A model generated the notes under the pieces. It was not told the origin of the DNA. It saw only the letters and a list, made by a program, of their open reading frames with translations, and did not search any database. A DNA stretch of 40,877 nt. It comes from Bacillota bacterium (GTDB lineage: Bacteria; Bacillota; Clostridia; Peptostreptococcales; Anaerovoracaceae). A program made the position numbers and the translations under genes. Positions 8,980-16,233 of this stretch are shown in pieces. Location: positions 1-40,877 of the forward strand of contig JALENF010000024.1 in the NCBI GenBank assembly GCA_022767945.1, in the 5' to 3' direction. The first letter of the stretch is position 1. Each line of letters starts with the position of its first letter.

Positions 8980-9008
8980 TCATATATCAGGCGCAAGTCC
9001 CATATAAT
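8980..9008 (+). promoter_or_regulatory. Candidate sigma-E promoter of the spoIIIA operon
   Basis: TCATATA (8980-8986) and CATATAAT (9001-9008) are separated by 14 bases. They match the Bacillus sigma-E pattern (KMATATT, 14-15 bases, CATACAMT) in 6 of 7 and 7 of 8 positions. The first transcribed base would fall at or near the ATG at 9014, implying a leaderless message. Sigma-E control of spoIIIA is established in Bacillus; its use here is inferred. Confidence 0.55.
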
Positions 9009-9013
9009 TAACC

Positions 9014-9904
9014 ATGATTAAGACAAGTCACTTTGAAAAGGTAATAGGATGTCTGCCGCCGGAAATAAAGAGACAGCTGGATGAACAGCCTCCGGATGTA
9101 CTGGAGTCACTGGAAGAAATCAGAATATACAAGCAGCGGCCGGCTCAGATCTTTGCAGCCGGCCGACGCATACAGCTGAACGGACTTACGGCTGCTGAAT
9201 CAATCAATTCAATACTGAACAGCCTTATGAAGTTTTCATACTATGCATATGAAGAAGATATAGGAAAAGGCTTCATCACAATAGATGGAGGACACAGAGT
9301 CGGAATATGCGGAAAGGCAGTTGTAGAAAACGGCTGTGTAAGACTGATTCGAGAGGTCAGTTCACTGAACATAAGGTATTCAAGAGAAGTTCCGGGATGC
9401 AGTGAAAAAATACAGTCACTTCTGACAGATTCAGAAACAGGCTGCATAAACAACATTCTTATCGCTTCACCACCCGGCTGCGGGAAGACTACGCTTCTCA
9501 GGGACATAGCCCGATGTCTGAGTCAGCAGATGTACAAGGTAGCAATCTGTGACGAGCGTTCAGAAATAGCAGGTGTATGTAACGGGTTGTCACCATACAG
9601 CTTTGGCCCTATGGTGGATATTCTGGATGGCTGTCCTAAGGCACAGGGTATGATAATGCTTATAAGGTCTATGTCTCCGGATGTCGTAATCACTGATGAA
9701 ATAGGCAGGGCTGAGGACATAGAAGCAATAGAAGCCTGCATTAACAGTGGTGTAAGCATAATTACATCTGTACACGGAAAGACAGCGGCAGAAATTAACA
9801 GGGGCATAAGCGGACATCTCATCAGCAAACACATATTCAATCATATCATTATTCTTACTAATTCCCCGAAGACCGGCACAGTCAGGGAGGTTATTCATGT
9901 TTAG
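9014..9904 (+). CDS. spoIIIAA: Stage III sporulation protein AA (ATPase)
   Basis: A 296-residue secretion-type ATPase that powers the SpoIIIA-SpoIIQ channel between mother cell and forespore, acting on the mother-cell side. Walker A is SPPGCGKTTLLRD with K158. The aspartate box CDERSEIAG and Walker B DVVITDEIG follow. The N-terminal region includes SLEEIRIYKQRPAQI, characteristic of SpoIIIAA. An in-frame stop at 9005 rules out any earlier start. ATG 9014 has no Shine-Dalgarno site and lies only six bases after a sigma-E-like -10. The gene overlaps spoIIIAB by 8 bases. Confidence 0.96.
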   Translation: MIKTSHFEKVIGCLPPEIKRQLDEQPPDVLESLEEIRIYKQRPAQIFAAGRRIQLNGLTAAESINSILNSLMKFSYYAYEEDIGKGFITIDGGHRVGICGKAVVENGCVRLIREVSSLNIRYSREVPGCSEKIQSLLTDSETGCINNILIASPPGCGKTTLLRDIARCLSQQMYKVAICDERSEIAGVCNGLSPYSFGPMVDILDGCPKAQGMIMLIRSMSPDVVITDEIGRAEDIEAIEACINSGVSIITSVHGKTAAEINRGISGHLISKHIFNHIIILTNSPKTGTVREVIHV

Positions 9905-10412
9905 AGTAACGGGAATTATCTTGGCATTTCTTGCATCATCTCTGATAGGATTTATGAAATCAAACGAAATAAAAAAACGCAAAACTCTTCTTGAAGATTT
10001 CAGAGAGCTTACTGAACTGATATCAACCAGAATAGGATATTTCAAGGAGCCGCTTCCGGTGGTTTTCTACGGCCTTCTGAGCGAAACAGAAGGTGAAATA
10101 CGAAGTCTCCTGGAAAACTGTCTTATGTCTTATGAAATGGGACAAAAAGATATTAATACAGTATGGAATACAGCTGTCGAAACAGTGTATGGCAATGAAC
10201 CGCTGTCAGATGATGATCTCCGGGTCTTATCCAAATGCGGTCAGTTTCTGGGACAAAGTGACTACGACAATCAGATTAAGCATTTCAGCCTTTTGAACAG
10301 ACAGCTCGACAGACAGATAGAAGATTCAATCGAGCAGATAAGAACGAAAGGAAAAATGTACAGCAGAATGGGCGTATCTCTGGGAGCTTTGATAGCCATC
10401 GCCCTGATATAA
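9897..10412 (+). CDS. spoIIIAB: Stage III sporulation protein AB
   Basis: A 171-residue protein resembling the GspF-type platform of type II secretion systems; it anchors the SpoIIIAA ATPase to the mother-cell face of the channel. It shows an N-terminal hydrophobic segment (about residues 3-18), the family block LEDFRELTELISTRIGYFKEPL, a helical middle, and a C-terminal membrane helix after MGVSLGALIAIALI. Its length equals that of the Bacillus protein. GGGAGG six bases upstream sets ATG 9897, inside the end of spoIIIAA. Confidence 0.93.
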   Translation: MFRVTGIILAFLASSLIGFMKSNEIKKRKTLLEDFRELTELISTRIGYFKEPLPVVFYGLLSETEGEIRSLLENCLMSYEMGQKDINTVWNTAVETVYGNEPLSDDDLRVLSKCGQFLGQSDYDNQIKHFSLLNRQLDRQIEDSIEQIRTKGKMYSRMGVSLGALIAIALI

Positions 10413-10426
10413 GAGGAGGAGTCAAC

Positions 10427-10621
10427 TTGGAAATCGGAATTGTCTTTAAGATTGCAGGAATAGGCATCTGCATTGCCCTGCTCAACCAGATCCTTGTCAA
10501 AGCGGGCAAAGAGGAAATAGCTACTATGACAACACTTGCCGGAGTAATTATCGTTCTTGCAATAATAGTAAAAATGCTTCTTGAATTCTTTGACAGTATT
10601 AAAGTCTTTCTGGAGCTGTGA
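10427..10621 (+). CDS. spoIIIAC: Stage III sporulation protein AC
   Basis: A 64-residue two-helix membrane protein, the normal size for SpoIIIAC, a core membrane component of the forespore channel. The helices are about residues 4-22 and 35-52, with the conserved stretch LNQILVKAGKEE between them. Translation begins at TTG 10427, supported by AGAGGAGG eight bases upstream; no in-frame ATG could replace it without losing helix one. It lies 14 bases after spoIIIAB and three before spoIIIAD. Confidence 0.93.
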   Translation: MEIGIVFKIAGIGICIALLNQILVKAGKEEIATMTTLAGVIIVLAIIVKMLLEFFDSIKVFLEL

Positions 10622-10624
10622 ACT

Positions 10625-11008
10625 ATGGAGATTCTTAAAATAGCGGCTCTTTCACTTATTGCGGTCATTCTTATTACCATAGTGAAGAATTATAAAAAGG
10701 AATTTGCAATACCTACAGCCGTCGCATGCAGCATACTGATTCTGTATTATCTGCTGGACAGCCTGCGATACGGATTTACTTACATCACAGATTTCTACAA
10801 TAAGCTGGAGTATGGTAAATCCTATTACCCTATTATTATCAAAGCTCTCGCAATTGCATACATAACAGAATTCACATCACAGCTGTGCAAGGATGCAGGG
10901 GAGAGTTCCATAGCGAGTAAGGTGGAGCTGGCCGGGAAAATATTTATTTTTATTGTTGCTGTCCCGGTGTTCGCGTCCATATTTAATCTGGTGACCAAGT
11001 TATTATGA
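10625..11008 (+). CDS. spoIIIAD: Stage III sporulation protein AD
   Basis: A 127-residue membrane protein with about four hydrophobic segments (roughly 2-20, 30-45, 70-90, 105-125). The family block KALAIAYITEFTSQLCKDAG is followed by SIASKVELAGKI. SpoIIIAD shares sequence with SpoIIIAC and is part of the membrane core of the A-Q channel. The stop overlaps the start of spoIIIAE as ATGA, a translational coupling typical of this operon. Confidence 0.95.
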   Translation: MEILKIAALSLIAVILITIVKNYKKEFAIPTAVACSILILYYLLDSLRYGFTYITDFYNKLEYGKSYYPIIIKALAIAYITEFTSQLCKDAGESSIASKVELAGKIFIFIVAVPVFASIFNLVTKLL

Positions 11009-12090
11009 ATTATGTTGAAATAATCAGAAAACAGAGGAAGAATTATCTGGATACCGAAGATACCGATGCACTCAGTGATTACGCAGGAAAGCTTACTGAC
11101 GGCTTATCTGACAGTTTTACATTAGATAAAATACTGAGTGCCACCTTAAAGGGGGAAAGTATTTTCGATGACGGTCAGCTGATTGAGGATCTGAAAACTC
11201 TTTTCCTGTACGAAATCAGAAGTGCGATGGTGATAGGAGCGGAGATAATAACCGTCTGCATCATAATCGGACTGATAAAAAATCTTTCTTCATCATTTGG
11301 AAAGTCAGCCGTTAACCAGATTGCAGGTCTGATATGTGCAATGGTAATCGTCGGACTTGCAATGACTAACTTTTATGACATATACAATCTGACGATAAGC
11401 TCTGTAAAAACCATAACATACACCATGGAAGTTCTGCTTCCGGTTCTTATTGCACTGATAATTGCTATGGGCAGGGTTGCCTCGGGGACAATAATGAGTC
11501 CGTTGCTCCTTGCCGCTATTACAGCATTTCAGTCTGTGATCAAAAACATCATTCTTCCTCTGGTTTTTGTTTCAACTGTACTTACAATGGTCAACTGTTT
11601 AACGGAAAAAGATTATGTAAACCAACTGTCTAAGTTCCTGAGGCGTGCAGCACTGTTTGCCTGTGGACTGATAATCACACTTATGACCGGAATAATTACT
11701 GTTCAGGGTATAATCGTAAAATCCACCGATTCTCTTCTCATGGATACGGCACGATATTCACTGGATAACTTTATTCCTATAGTTGGTGGCTTTGCGTCTG
11801 ATACCATAGATCTGTTTCTTAAATGTATGGGTTCCATAAAAAACGTAGTGGGTGTTTTCGGAATCATAACCATTGTCCTTCTTATGCTTTCTCCAATAAT
11901 TAAAATTGTTGCCGTTGCTCTCGTTTACAAAATAATCGGATTACTCACTGAAGCAGTTGCGCCTCCTAAACTGTCCTCCGGAATCAGTGACATTGGCTCA
12001 TCGCTTATCACCATGGGGGCTGTACTGTTCTTTTCATCACTGCTGTTCATTATATTTATCACCTGCATAATTAATCTTGGAGGTGGATGA
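11005..12090 (+). CDS. spoIIIAE: Stage III sporulation protein AE
   Basis: A 361-residue polytopic membrane protein, the largest membrane component of the SpoIIIA channel. About seven or eight hydrophobic helices occur between residues 70 and 355, after a ~60-residue soluble N-terminus. The family blocks PLLLAAITAFQSVIKN, MTGIITVQGI and VALVYKIIGLLTEAVAPPKL are all present. The N-terminus lacks an obvious cleavable signal peptide. Start and stop overlap the neighbouring genes by 4 and 1 bases, so the whole operon is tightly coupled. Confidence 0.95.
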   Translation: MNYVEIIRKQRKNYLDTEDTDALSDYAGKLTDGLSDSFTLDKILSATLKGESIFDDGQLIEDLKTLFLYEIRSAMVIGAEIITVCIIIGLIKNLSSSFGKSAVNQIAGLICAMVIVGLAMTNFYDIYNLTISSVKTITYTMEVLLPVLIALIIAMGRVASGTIMSPLLLAAITAFQSVIKNIILPLVFVSTVLTMVNCLTEKDYVNQLSKFLRRAALFACGLIITLMTGIITVQGIIVKSTDSLLMDTARYSLDNFIPIVGGFASDTIDLFLKCMGSIKNVVGVFGIITIVLLMLSPIIKIVAVALVYKIIGLLTEAVAPPKLSSGISDIGSSLITMGAVLFFSSLLFIIFITCIINLGGG

Positions 12091-12245
12091 TGGATAACAT
12101 TGCAACATGGGCAAAGGATCTTTTCCTTCTTATTCTGTCAATCACGTTCATAGAGATCCTTCTTCCGGAAAGCAACATGGCAAAATATCTGAAATTCATC
12201 TTTTCAGTAATAATACTTGCCGGAATTCTGAATATATTTAAGTGA
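12090..12245 (+). CDS. spoIIIAF: Short stage III sporulation protein AF (membrane part only)
   Basis: A 51-residue open frame between spoIIIAE and spoIIIAG. It reads as the two-helix N-terminus of SpoIIIAF: an amphipathic start (MDNIATWAKDL), a first helix, the conserved turn EILLPESNMAKYLK, a second helix, and stop after NIFK. The Bacillus protein has ~200 residues, with a ring-building soluble domain after these helices; here that domain is absent. There is no room for it, because spoIIIAG begins 11 bases after the stop, so this is a clean truncation rather than a visible frameshift. GGAGG lies just upstream of the ATG. Function as a residual channel membrane part is inferred. Confidence 0.85.
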   Translation: MDNIATWAKDLFLLILSITFIEILLPESNMAKYLKFIFSVIILAGILNIFK

Positions 12246-12256
12246 GGACTTATAAC

Positions 12257-12643
12257 ATGTTTGAAAAGATAAATATTACAAAAGAAAACCTGTCAAAGCT
12301 GATTATCGCACTGATTGTCGCTGCAGTGTTTCTTCTGACTATGAGCATACTTACCGATGATAACGACAGCAGAAAGTTTATCAGCAGTGATGGCCGTGGC
12401 AGTGAGGCTGCGCTCTGCAGCTTTCTTTCTGACATTGACGGTGTCGGCAGTGTGAGTGCTTTGATAGAATACGATACAGAAGAGAAAGTCGTAGGGGTCG
12501 TTGTTACCGCAGAGGGGGCAGCGGATCCTGTTGTACGGAATAATATAGTCAAGGGAGTTTCTACTCTTTACGATGTTCCGGCGACATCAGTTATGGTATT
12601 TCAAAAGGATACGGGGGTAAATGGTGATGAAAAAAAACAGTGA
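12257..12643 (+). CDS. spoIIIAG: Stage III sporulation protein AG, compact
   Basis: A 128-residue protein with one N-terminal membrane helix (about residues 14-32) and an extracytoplasmic ring-building-type domain. The domain carries SDIDGVGSVSALIEYD, the conserved VVVTAEGAADPVVRNNIV, and LYDVPATSVMVFQ. SpoIIIAG forms a ~30-fold ring in the intermembrane space in Bacillus, where it has 229 residues; this version lacks most of the linker between helix and domain. A GTG at 12242 would add five residues, but ATG 12257 has GTGAGGA eight bases before it and is preferred. It overlaps spoIIIAH by 23 bases. Confidence 0.92.
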   Translation: MFEKINITKENLSKLIIALIVAAVFLLTMSILTDDNDSRKFISSDGRGSEAALCSFLSDIDGVGSVSALIEYDTEEKVVGVVVTAEGAADPVVRNNIVKGVSTLYDVPATSVMVFQKDTGVNGDEKKQ

Positions 12644-13118
12644 TTCTTTCAGAAAGAAGATTTTTACAAAAGAAAACGTTGCGTTTATGTCTATCGCACT
12701 CATTCTGTGTTTCGGTGTGGTGGTATCAAAACTAAATTCGTCTGATATACCTCTTCACGATGGAGACGTTCTGGTAGACAGTAAAAATGTCTCAGCTGAG
12801 GAGAATGAGAAAAACAGGAGCCTTGATTTTGAGCAGCAGAGGGCAAATCTGGAGCTGGAAAGGAATGAACTTATGTCAAAATGTGATGAAGTAACGAAGA
12901 AAAATCTGAATGAGTATATGGAGCAGGAGGTTGCCTGTGAAAATGTAATAAAAACTAAGAATCTTCCGGACTGTCTTGTTATAATAACAGAGAACAAGGT
13001 TACTGTAACAGTTGATGAACAGAATCTGAAACAGGATGCTGTAGCTAAAATATGCAGTGTTATTATGGAGGAGACAGGTCGCACGGCAGATAAAATTGTC
13101 ATTCAGAGTAAGTATTAA
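12621..13118 (+). CDS. spoIIIAH: Stage III sporulation protein AH
   Basis: A 165-residue single-pass protein whose extracellular domain pairs with forespore SpoIIQ to build the engulfment channel. The membrane helix is about residues 20-38, preceded by a basic start. A charged, coiled-coil-prone linker (about 55-95, rich in Glu, Lys and Gln) follows, then a C-terminal ring-building domain with CLVIITENKVTVTV and MEETGRTADKIVIQ. Bacillus SpoIIIAH has 218 residues. Start at ATG 12621 or ATG 12627 is uncertain; both lie close behind a GGGGG tract. Its opening FTKENVAFMSIAL resembles ITKENLSKLIIAL in SpoIIIAG, as expected for related ring proteins. Confidence 0.9.
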   Translation: MVMKKNSDSFRKKIFTKENVAFMSIALILCFGVVVSKLNSSDIPLHDGDVLVDSKNVSAEENEKNRSLDFEQQRANLELERNELMSKCDEVTKKNLNEYMEQEVACENVIKTKNLPDCLVIITENKVTVTVDEQNLKQDAVAKICSVIMEETGRTADKIVIQSKY

Positions 13119-13133
13119 ATGCTCTATTAAACA

Positions 13134-13162
13134 TTGAAAAATCCTTTTTAAAATGCTATAAT
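13134..13162 (+). promoter_or_regulatory. Sigma-A promoter of the yqhY-nusB-xse-dxs operon
   Basis: TTGAAA (13134-13139) and TATAAT (13157-13162) are 17 bases apart, with an extended -10 (TGCTATAAT). It lies 16-43 bases after spoIIIAH and ~25 before the next ATG. It separates vegetative expression of the housekeeping block from the sporulation operon. Confidence 0.8.
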
Positions 13163-13186
13163 TCATTTAATTGGGAGGTAGCATTT

Positions 13187-13549
13187 ATGCCAAACGATGA
13201 ACAGGGCAGCGGTAAGATTCCATACGATGTAATTGCATCCATTGCCGGTACTGCAGTATTAAAAAATGAATGCGTATACGAGCTTGCAGGTGGACTGACT
13301 GACAGCCTGTCACTGAGCATTCTGGGAAAGGACAGTGCCGGAAAGGGCATTAAAATTTCACGTAATGATGACGGTCTGGATCTTGATATTCATATAATTG
13401 TTGAATTTGAAACCAAGATACCTCAGCTTGCCTGGGAAATACAGGCGGCTGTTAAAGAAGCAGTTGAGGCGGAGACAGAACAGCATATTTCGGCTGTAAA
13501 TATACATGTGCAGGGAGTTCACTTGCCGGGAGAGGAAGAAGAAAAATAA
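13187..13549 (+). CDS. yqhY: Asp23/Gls24-family protein, YqhY-like
   Basis: A 120-residue alpha/beta protein of the Asp23/Gls24 family. Family landmarks are the start IPYDVIASIAGTAVL, GKGIKIS, DLDIHIIVEF, and a final beta strand HISAVNIHVQGVHLP. In Bacillus, yqhY sits between accBC and nusB and is tied to control of acetyl-CoA carboxylase activity; here it is directly before nusB, but accB and accC are absent upstream. TGGGAGGTAG sets ATG 13187. No signal peptide or anchor is seen, so it is cytoplasmic. Its exact role here is not known. Confidence 0.85.
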   Translation: MPNDEQGSGKIPYDVIASIAGTAVLKNECVYELAGGLTDSLSLSILGKDSAGKGIKISRNDDGLDLDIHIIVEFETKIPQLAWEIQAAVKEAVEAETEQHISAVNIHVQGVHLPGEEEEK

Positions 13550-13551
13550 AT

Positions 13552-13956
13552 ATGATTAATACCAGAAAAGAAGCAAGAGAGTATATGATGCAGATTGTTT
13601 TCCAGATGGAATCCAATCGTGATTTCAGTGTGGACAGTGTTGACAGATATCTTGATATTGACCACATTAATTCGAAGCAGTGGAACTACTGCAGCGACAC
13701 GTTCTCGCTTATATGCAACAGGAAAGAAACAATAGATGAAACGATAGAGCAGCACAGCCTTAAATGGAAATTATCCAGAATTCCTAAAACAGATCTGGCT
13801 ACATTGAGAGTGGCAGTCTGTGAAATTCTCTTTGAAGATGATATACCTGCACAGACATCTATAAACGAAGCTGTTGAGCTTGCAAAAAAATACGGAACTG
13901 ACGATTCATTCAGATATGTTAACGCCATTCTGGGTTCAGTTGTAAAAGAAGGATGA
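13552..13956 (+). CDS. nusB: Transcription antitermination factor NusB
   Basis: A 134-residue all-helical RNA-binding protein which, with NusE (S10), binds boxA and supports antitermination on rRNA operons. The N-terminal TRKEAREYMMQIVFQME block and the C-terminal SRIPKTDLATLRVAVCEIL, INEAVELAKKYG and YVNAILGSV blocks are diagnostic. It starts two bases after the yqhY stop and ends just before the GTG of the TsaD-like gene. Confidence 0.95.
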   Translation: MINTRKEAREYMMQIVFQMESNRDFSVDSVDRYLDIDHINSKQWNYCSDTFSLICNRKETIDETIEQHSLKWKLSRIPKTDLATLRVAVCEILFEDDIPAQTSINEAVELAKKYGTDDSFRYVNAILGSVVKEG

Positions 13957-13960
13957 TTCG

Positions 13961-14911
13961 GTGAACAGTTCATCATGTTGTTTGGGAATTGACACAAGCA
14001 ACTATAAAACAAGCGTTGCTATAGTCAGCTGCGGAGGCGGTATTATATGCAATCTGCAGCAATATCTGAGTGTAAAGAAGGGCGAAAGGGGACTTAGGCA
14101 ATCTGACGCTCTTTTTCAGCATGTAATGAATCTGCCTGTTTTGATAGAGGAGGCATTCAGTAAGCTCCCGGAAGGCTGTTCGATAGATACCGTTGCGGTA
14201 TCTACAAGACCCAGGTCTGTTGAAGGGTCATATATGCCTGTATTTAACGGTGGAATAGCCGTTGGCCGTTCGCTTGCGGCCGGACTCGGGGTACCGCTGG
14301 TTGAGGTTTCTCATCAGGAAGGACATATAGAAGCTGTTAAATATTACAGCGAAATGAAGAACTGCGATAAACTTATCTGTTTTCATTTTTCCGGAGGAAC
14401 TACAGAAGCTCTCCTTGTAGACGGCGAAAAGCTTGAAATCGTAGGTGGCTCCAAAGATATCGCTTTTGGACAGGTTCTTGACAGAATCGGTGTGGCTCTC
14501 GGCATGGAATTTCCATGTGGAGAAGAAATGGACAATATGCCTGCAAGAAAAATCAGGCCTTCAGATAATATTCTTCCGAAGATTAAGGTCAATGAAGGTT
14601 ACATAAACCTGTCCGGAATTGAGAGCAGCGCACAGCGCATTATAGCCGGTGGAGATACTGAAGCAGAAGAACTGGTCTCTATGGTTTTTGACAGACTGGC
14701 AGATGCAATTGTAGGGATATGCAGGAATTTACATGACCGATATGATGTGTCTGATTTTCTTTTTGCAGGAGGAGTATCCTCAAGCCGGAGAATCAGAAGA
14801 ACAGTCGAGCACAGACTTGAAGAGTTTAATATTTGTTTTGGCAAGGCTGAGCTCTCCACAGATAACGCTGTGGGGGTCGCTTTGCTCGGGGGAAAGAAAA
14901 TATGGCTTTGA
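13961..14911 (+). CDS. TsaD/Kae1-like paralogue (ASKHA fold)
   Basis: A 316-residue ASKHA-fold protein related to TsaD, the threonylcarbamoyl-transfer subunit for tRNA t6A37. It has the N-terminal phosphate loop LGIDTSNYKTSVAIV, the HxxxH metal pair (H118, H122 in SHQEGH), a Ser/Gly-rich HFSGGTTEALLV block, FGQVLDRIG, and a C-terminal FAGGVSSSRRIR block. Spacing and overall similarity differ from true TsaD, and a canonical tsaBDE set would be expected elsewhere. The slot between nusB and xseA is usually folD in Bacillus. GTG 13961 with AAGAAGG upstream is the likely start. The old glycopeptidase label is not supported. Its reaction is unknown. Confidence 0.75.
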   Translation: MNSSSCCLGIDTSNYKTSVAIVSCGGGIICNLQQYLSVKKGERGLRQSDALFQHVMNLPVLIEEAFSKLPEGCSIDTVAVSTRPRSVEGSYMPVFNGGIAVGRSLAAGLGVPLVEVSHQEGHIEAVKYYSEMKNCDKLICFHFSGGTTEALLVDGEKLEIVGGSKDIAFGQVLDRIGVALGMEFPCGEEMDNMPARKIRPSDNILPKIKVNEGYINLSGIESSAQRIIAGGDTEAEELVSMVFDRLADAIVGICRNLHDRYDVSDFLFAGGVSSSRRIRRTVEHRLEEFNICFGKAELSTDNAVGVALLGGKKIWL

Positions 14912-16050
14912 GACCCGTTACAGTAACACAATTAAATGAATATATCGGGAGAATCATAGGAACTGATCCTCTTCTGGCGGCTGTTGTAGTCAAAGGAGAA
15001 ATATCTAATCTGAAGTACCATTCAACAGGACACGTTTATTTCTCCATTGTAGACGCAGCAAGTAAAATAGCCTGTTTTCTTAACAGAAGTATTGCTGAGA
15101 CAATGACTTATCCTCTTGAAGACGGCATGGAGGTTACCATAACCGGTCAGGTAAATGTATTCTCCAAAAACGGATCATACTCAATTTATGTGAAGCACAT
15201 CGACCGCGAAGGGGCCGGAGCACTTGCAGCTGCATTTGAAGAAATGAAGAACAAACTCTGTAAGGAGGGACTGTTCGATCAGAAATACAAGAAACCGATT
15301 CCGAAATTTCCTAAAAAAGTCGGAATTGTTACATCTTCGACAGGTGCGGCTGTTGAGGACATCCTTAAGATACTTAAGACGAGAAATAATATGGTGGATA
15401 TCTCAATCTTTCCTGTCCTGGTACAGGGACCTGCTGCGGCAGGAGATATTTCGGCCATGATAGATTATATTAACGAGAATTATGATGACATTGATACACT
15501 TATAGTTGGAAGAGGCGGAGGTTCAGCAGATGATCTCTGGGCTTTCAATGAGGAAGCCGTTGCAAGAAGTATTTTCAGGTCAAGGATTCCCATAATTTCT
15601 GCAGTTGGGCATGAGATTGATTTCACAATTTCTGACCTGGTTGCTGATTTGAGAGCCGAGACACCAACAGCAGCAGCTCAGCTGGCCGTACCGGACGTGA
15701 GGGAGCTGGCTGACACCGCTGACAGTATGTATGAAAATCTGTATGTCCATCTCACAAATAAAGTGATGTACAATAGACTGCGTGTGGATAACCTTATAAA
15801 GGAGCTTGCATCAGATGTTCACCGCAGACTCGATAAATGCAGCAGCCAGCTGGAAAATGCACTGCTGGTTCTTGAAGAGAATAATCCGGTCAAGATACTG
15901 GAAAGCGGTTTTTCAGTAATAACCGATGAATCAGATCGCGTGATTGACTCAGTGAATGAACTGAGGGTTGACGGCAATTACCGCATTACACTTAAAGACG
16001 GGTTTGCAGATTGCGTAATTACAGAGATAGGGAGTGACTCCGATGGATAA
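14902..16050 (+). CDS. xseA: Exodeoxyribonuclease VII large subunit
   Basis: The 382-residue large subunit of exonuclease VII, which degrades single-stranded DNA into oligonucleotides. The N-terminal OB fold includes VTQLNEYIGRII and VVKGEISNLKYHSTGHVYFS. The catalytic domain has VGIVTSSTGAAVEDI, LIVGRGGGSADDLWAFNEE, and SAVGHEIDFTISD with RAETPTAAA. The coiled-coil C-terminal region is shorter than in enterobacteria. GGGGGAAAG precedes ATG 14902, which lies inside the previous gene's end, so coupling is likely. It overlaps xseB by 8 bases. Confidence 0.96.
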   Translation: MALRPVTVTQLNEYIGRIIGTDPLLAAVVVKGEISNLKYHSTGHVYFSIVDAASKIACFLNRSIAETMTYPLEDGMEVTITGQVNVFSKNGSYSIYVKHIDREGAGALAAAFEEMKNKLCKEGLFDQKYKKPIPKFPKKVGIVTSSTGAAVEDILKILKTRNNMVDISIFPVLVQGPAAAGDISAMIDYINENYDDIDTLIVGRGGGSADDLWAFNEEAVARSIFRSRIPIISAVGHEIDFTISDLVADLRAETPTAAAQLAVPDVRELADTADSMYENLYVHLTNKVMYNRLRVDNLIKELASDVHRRLDKCSSQLENALLVLEENNPVKILESGFSVITDESDRVIDSVNELRVDGNYRITLKDGFADCVITEIGSDSDG

Positions 16051-16231
16051 GTACAAATTTGAAGAATCTCTTGCAAAGCTTCAGGAAGCCTGTGACAGAA
16101 TGAAGGCGGGAGATATCTCACTGGAAGAGGCTATTGCCTGCTACAACGAGGGAAAAGAACATTATAGAAACTGCAAGGATATTCTGGAAAATGCGACCCA
16201 GACTATTGAAATCTTGGAAAGGGATGAATAG
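16043..16231 (+). CDS. xseB: Exodeoxyribonuclease VII small subunit
   Basis: A 62-residue helical protein that packs on the XseA coiled coil and is needed for active exonuclease VII. The conserved pattern FEESLAKLQEACDRMKAGD, then SLEEAIACYNEG, is complete. The ATG at 16043 is preferred over GTG 16034, because GGGAG lies nine bases upstream and the protein then begins MDKYKFEESL. It overlaps the end of xseA. Confidence 0.94.
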   Translation: MDKYKFEESLAKLQEACDRMKAGDISLEEAIACYNEGKEHYRNCKDILENATQTIEILERDE

Positions 16232-16233
16232 AA

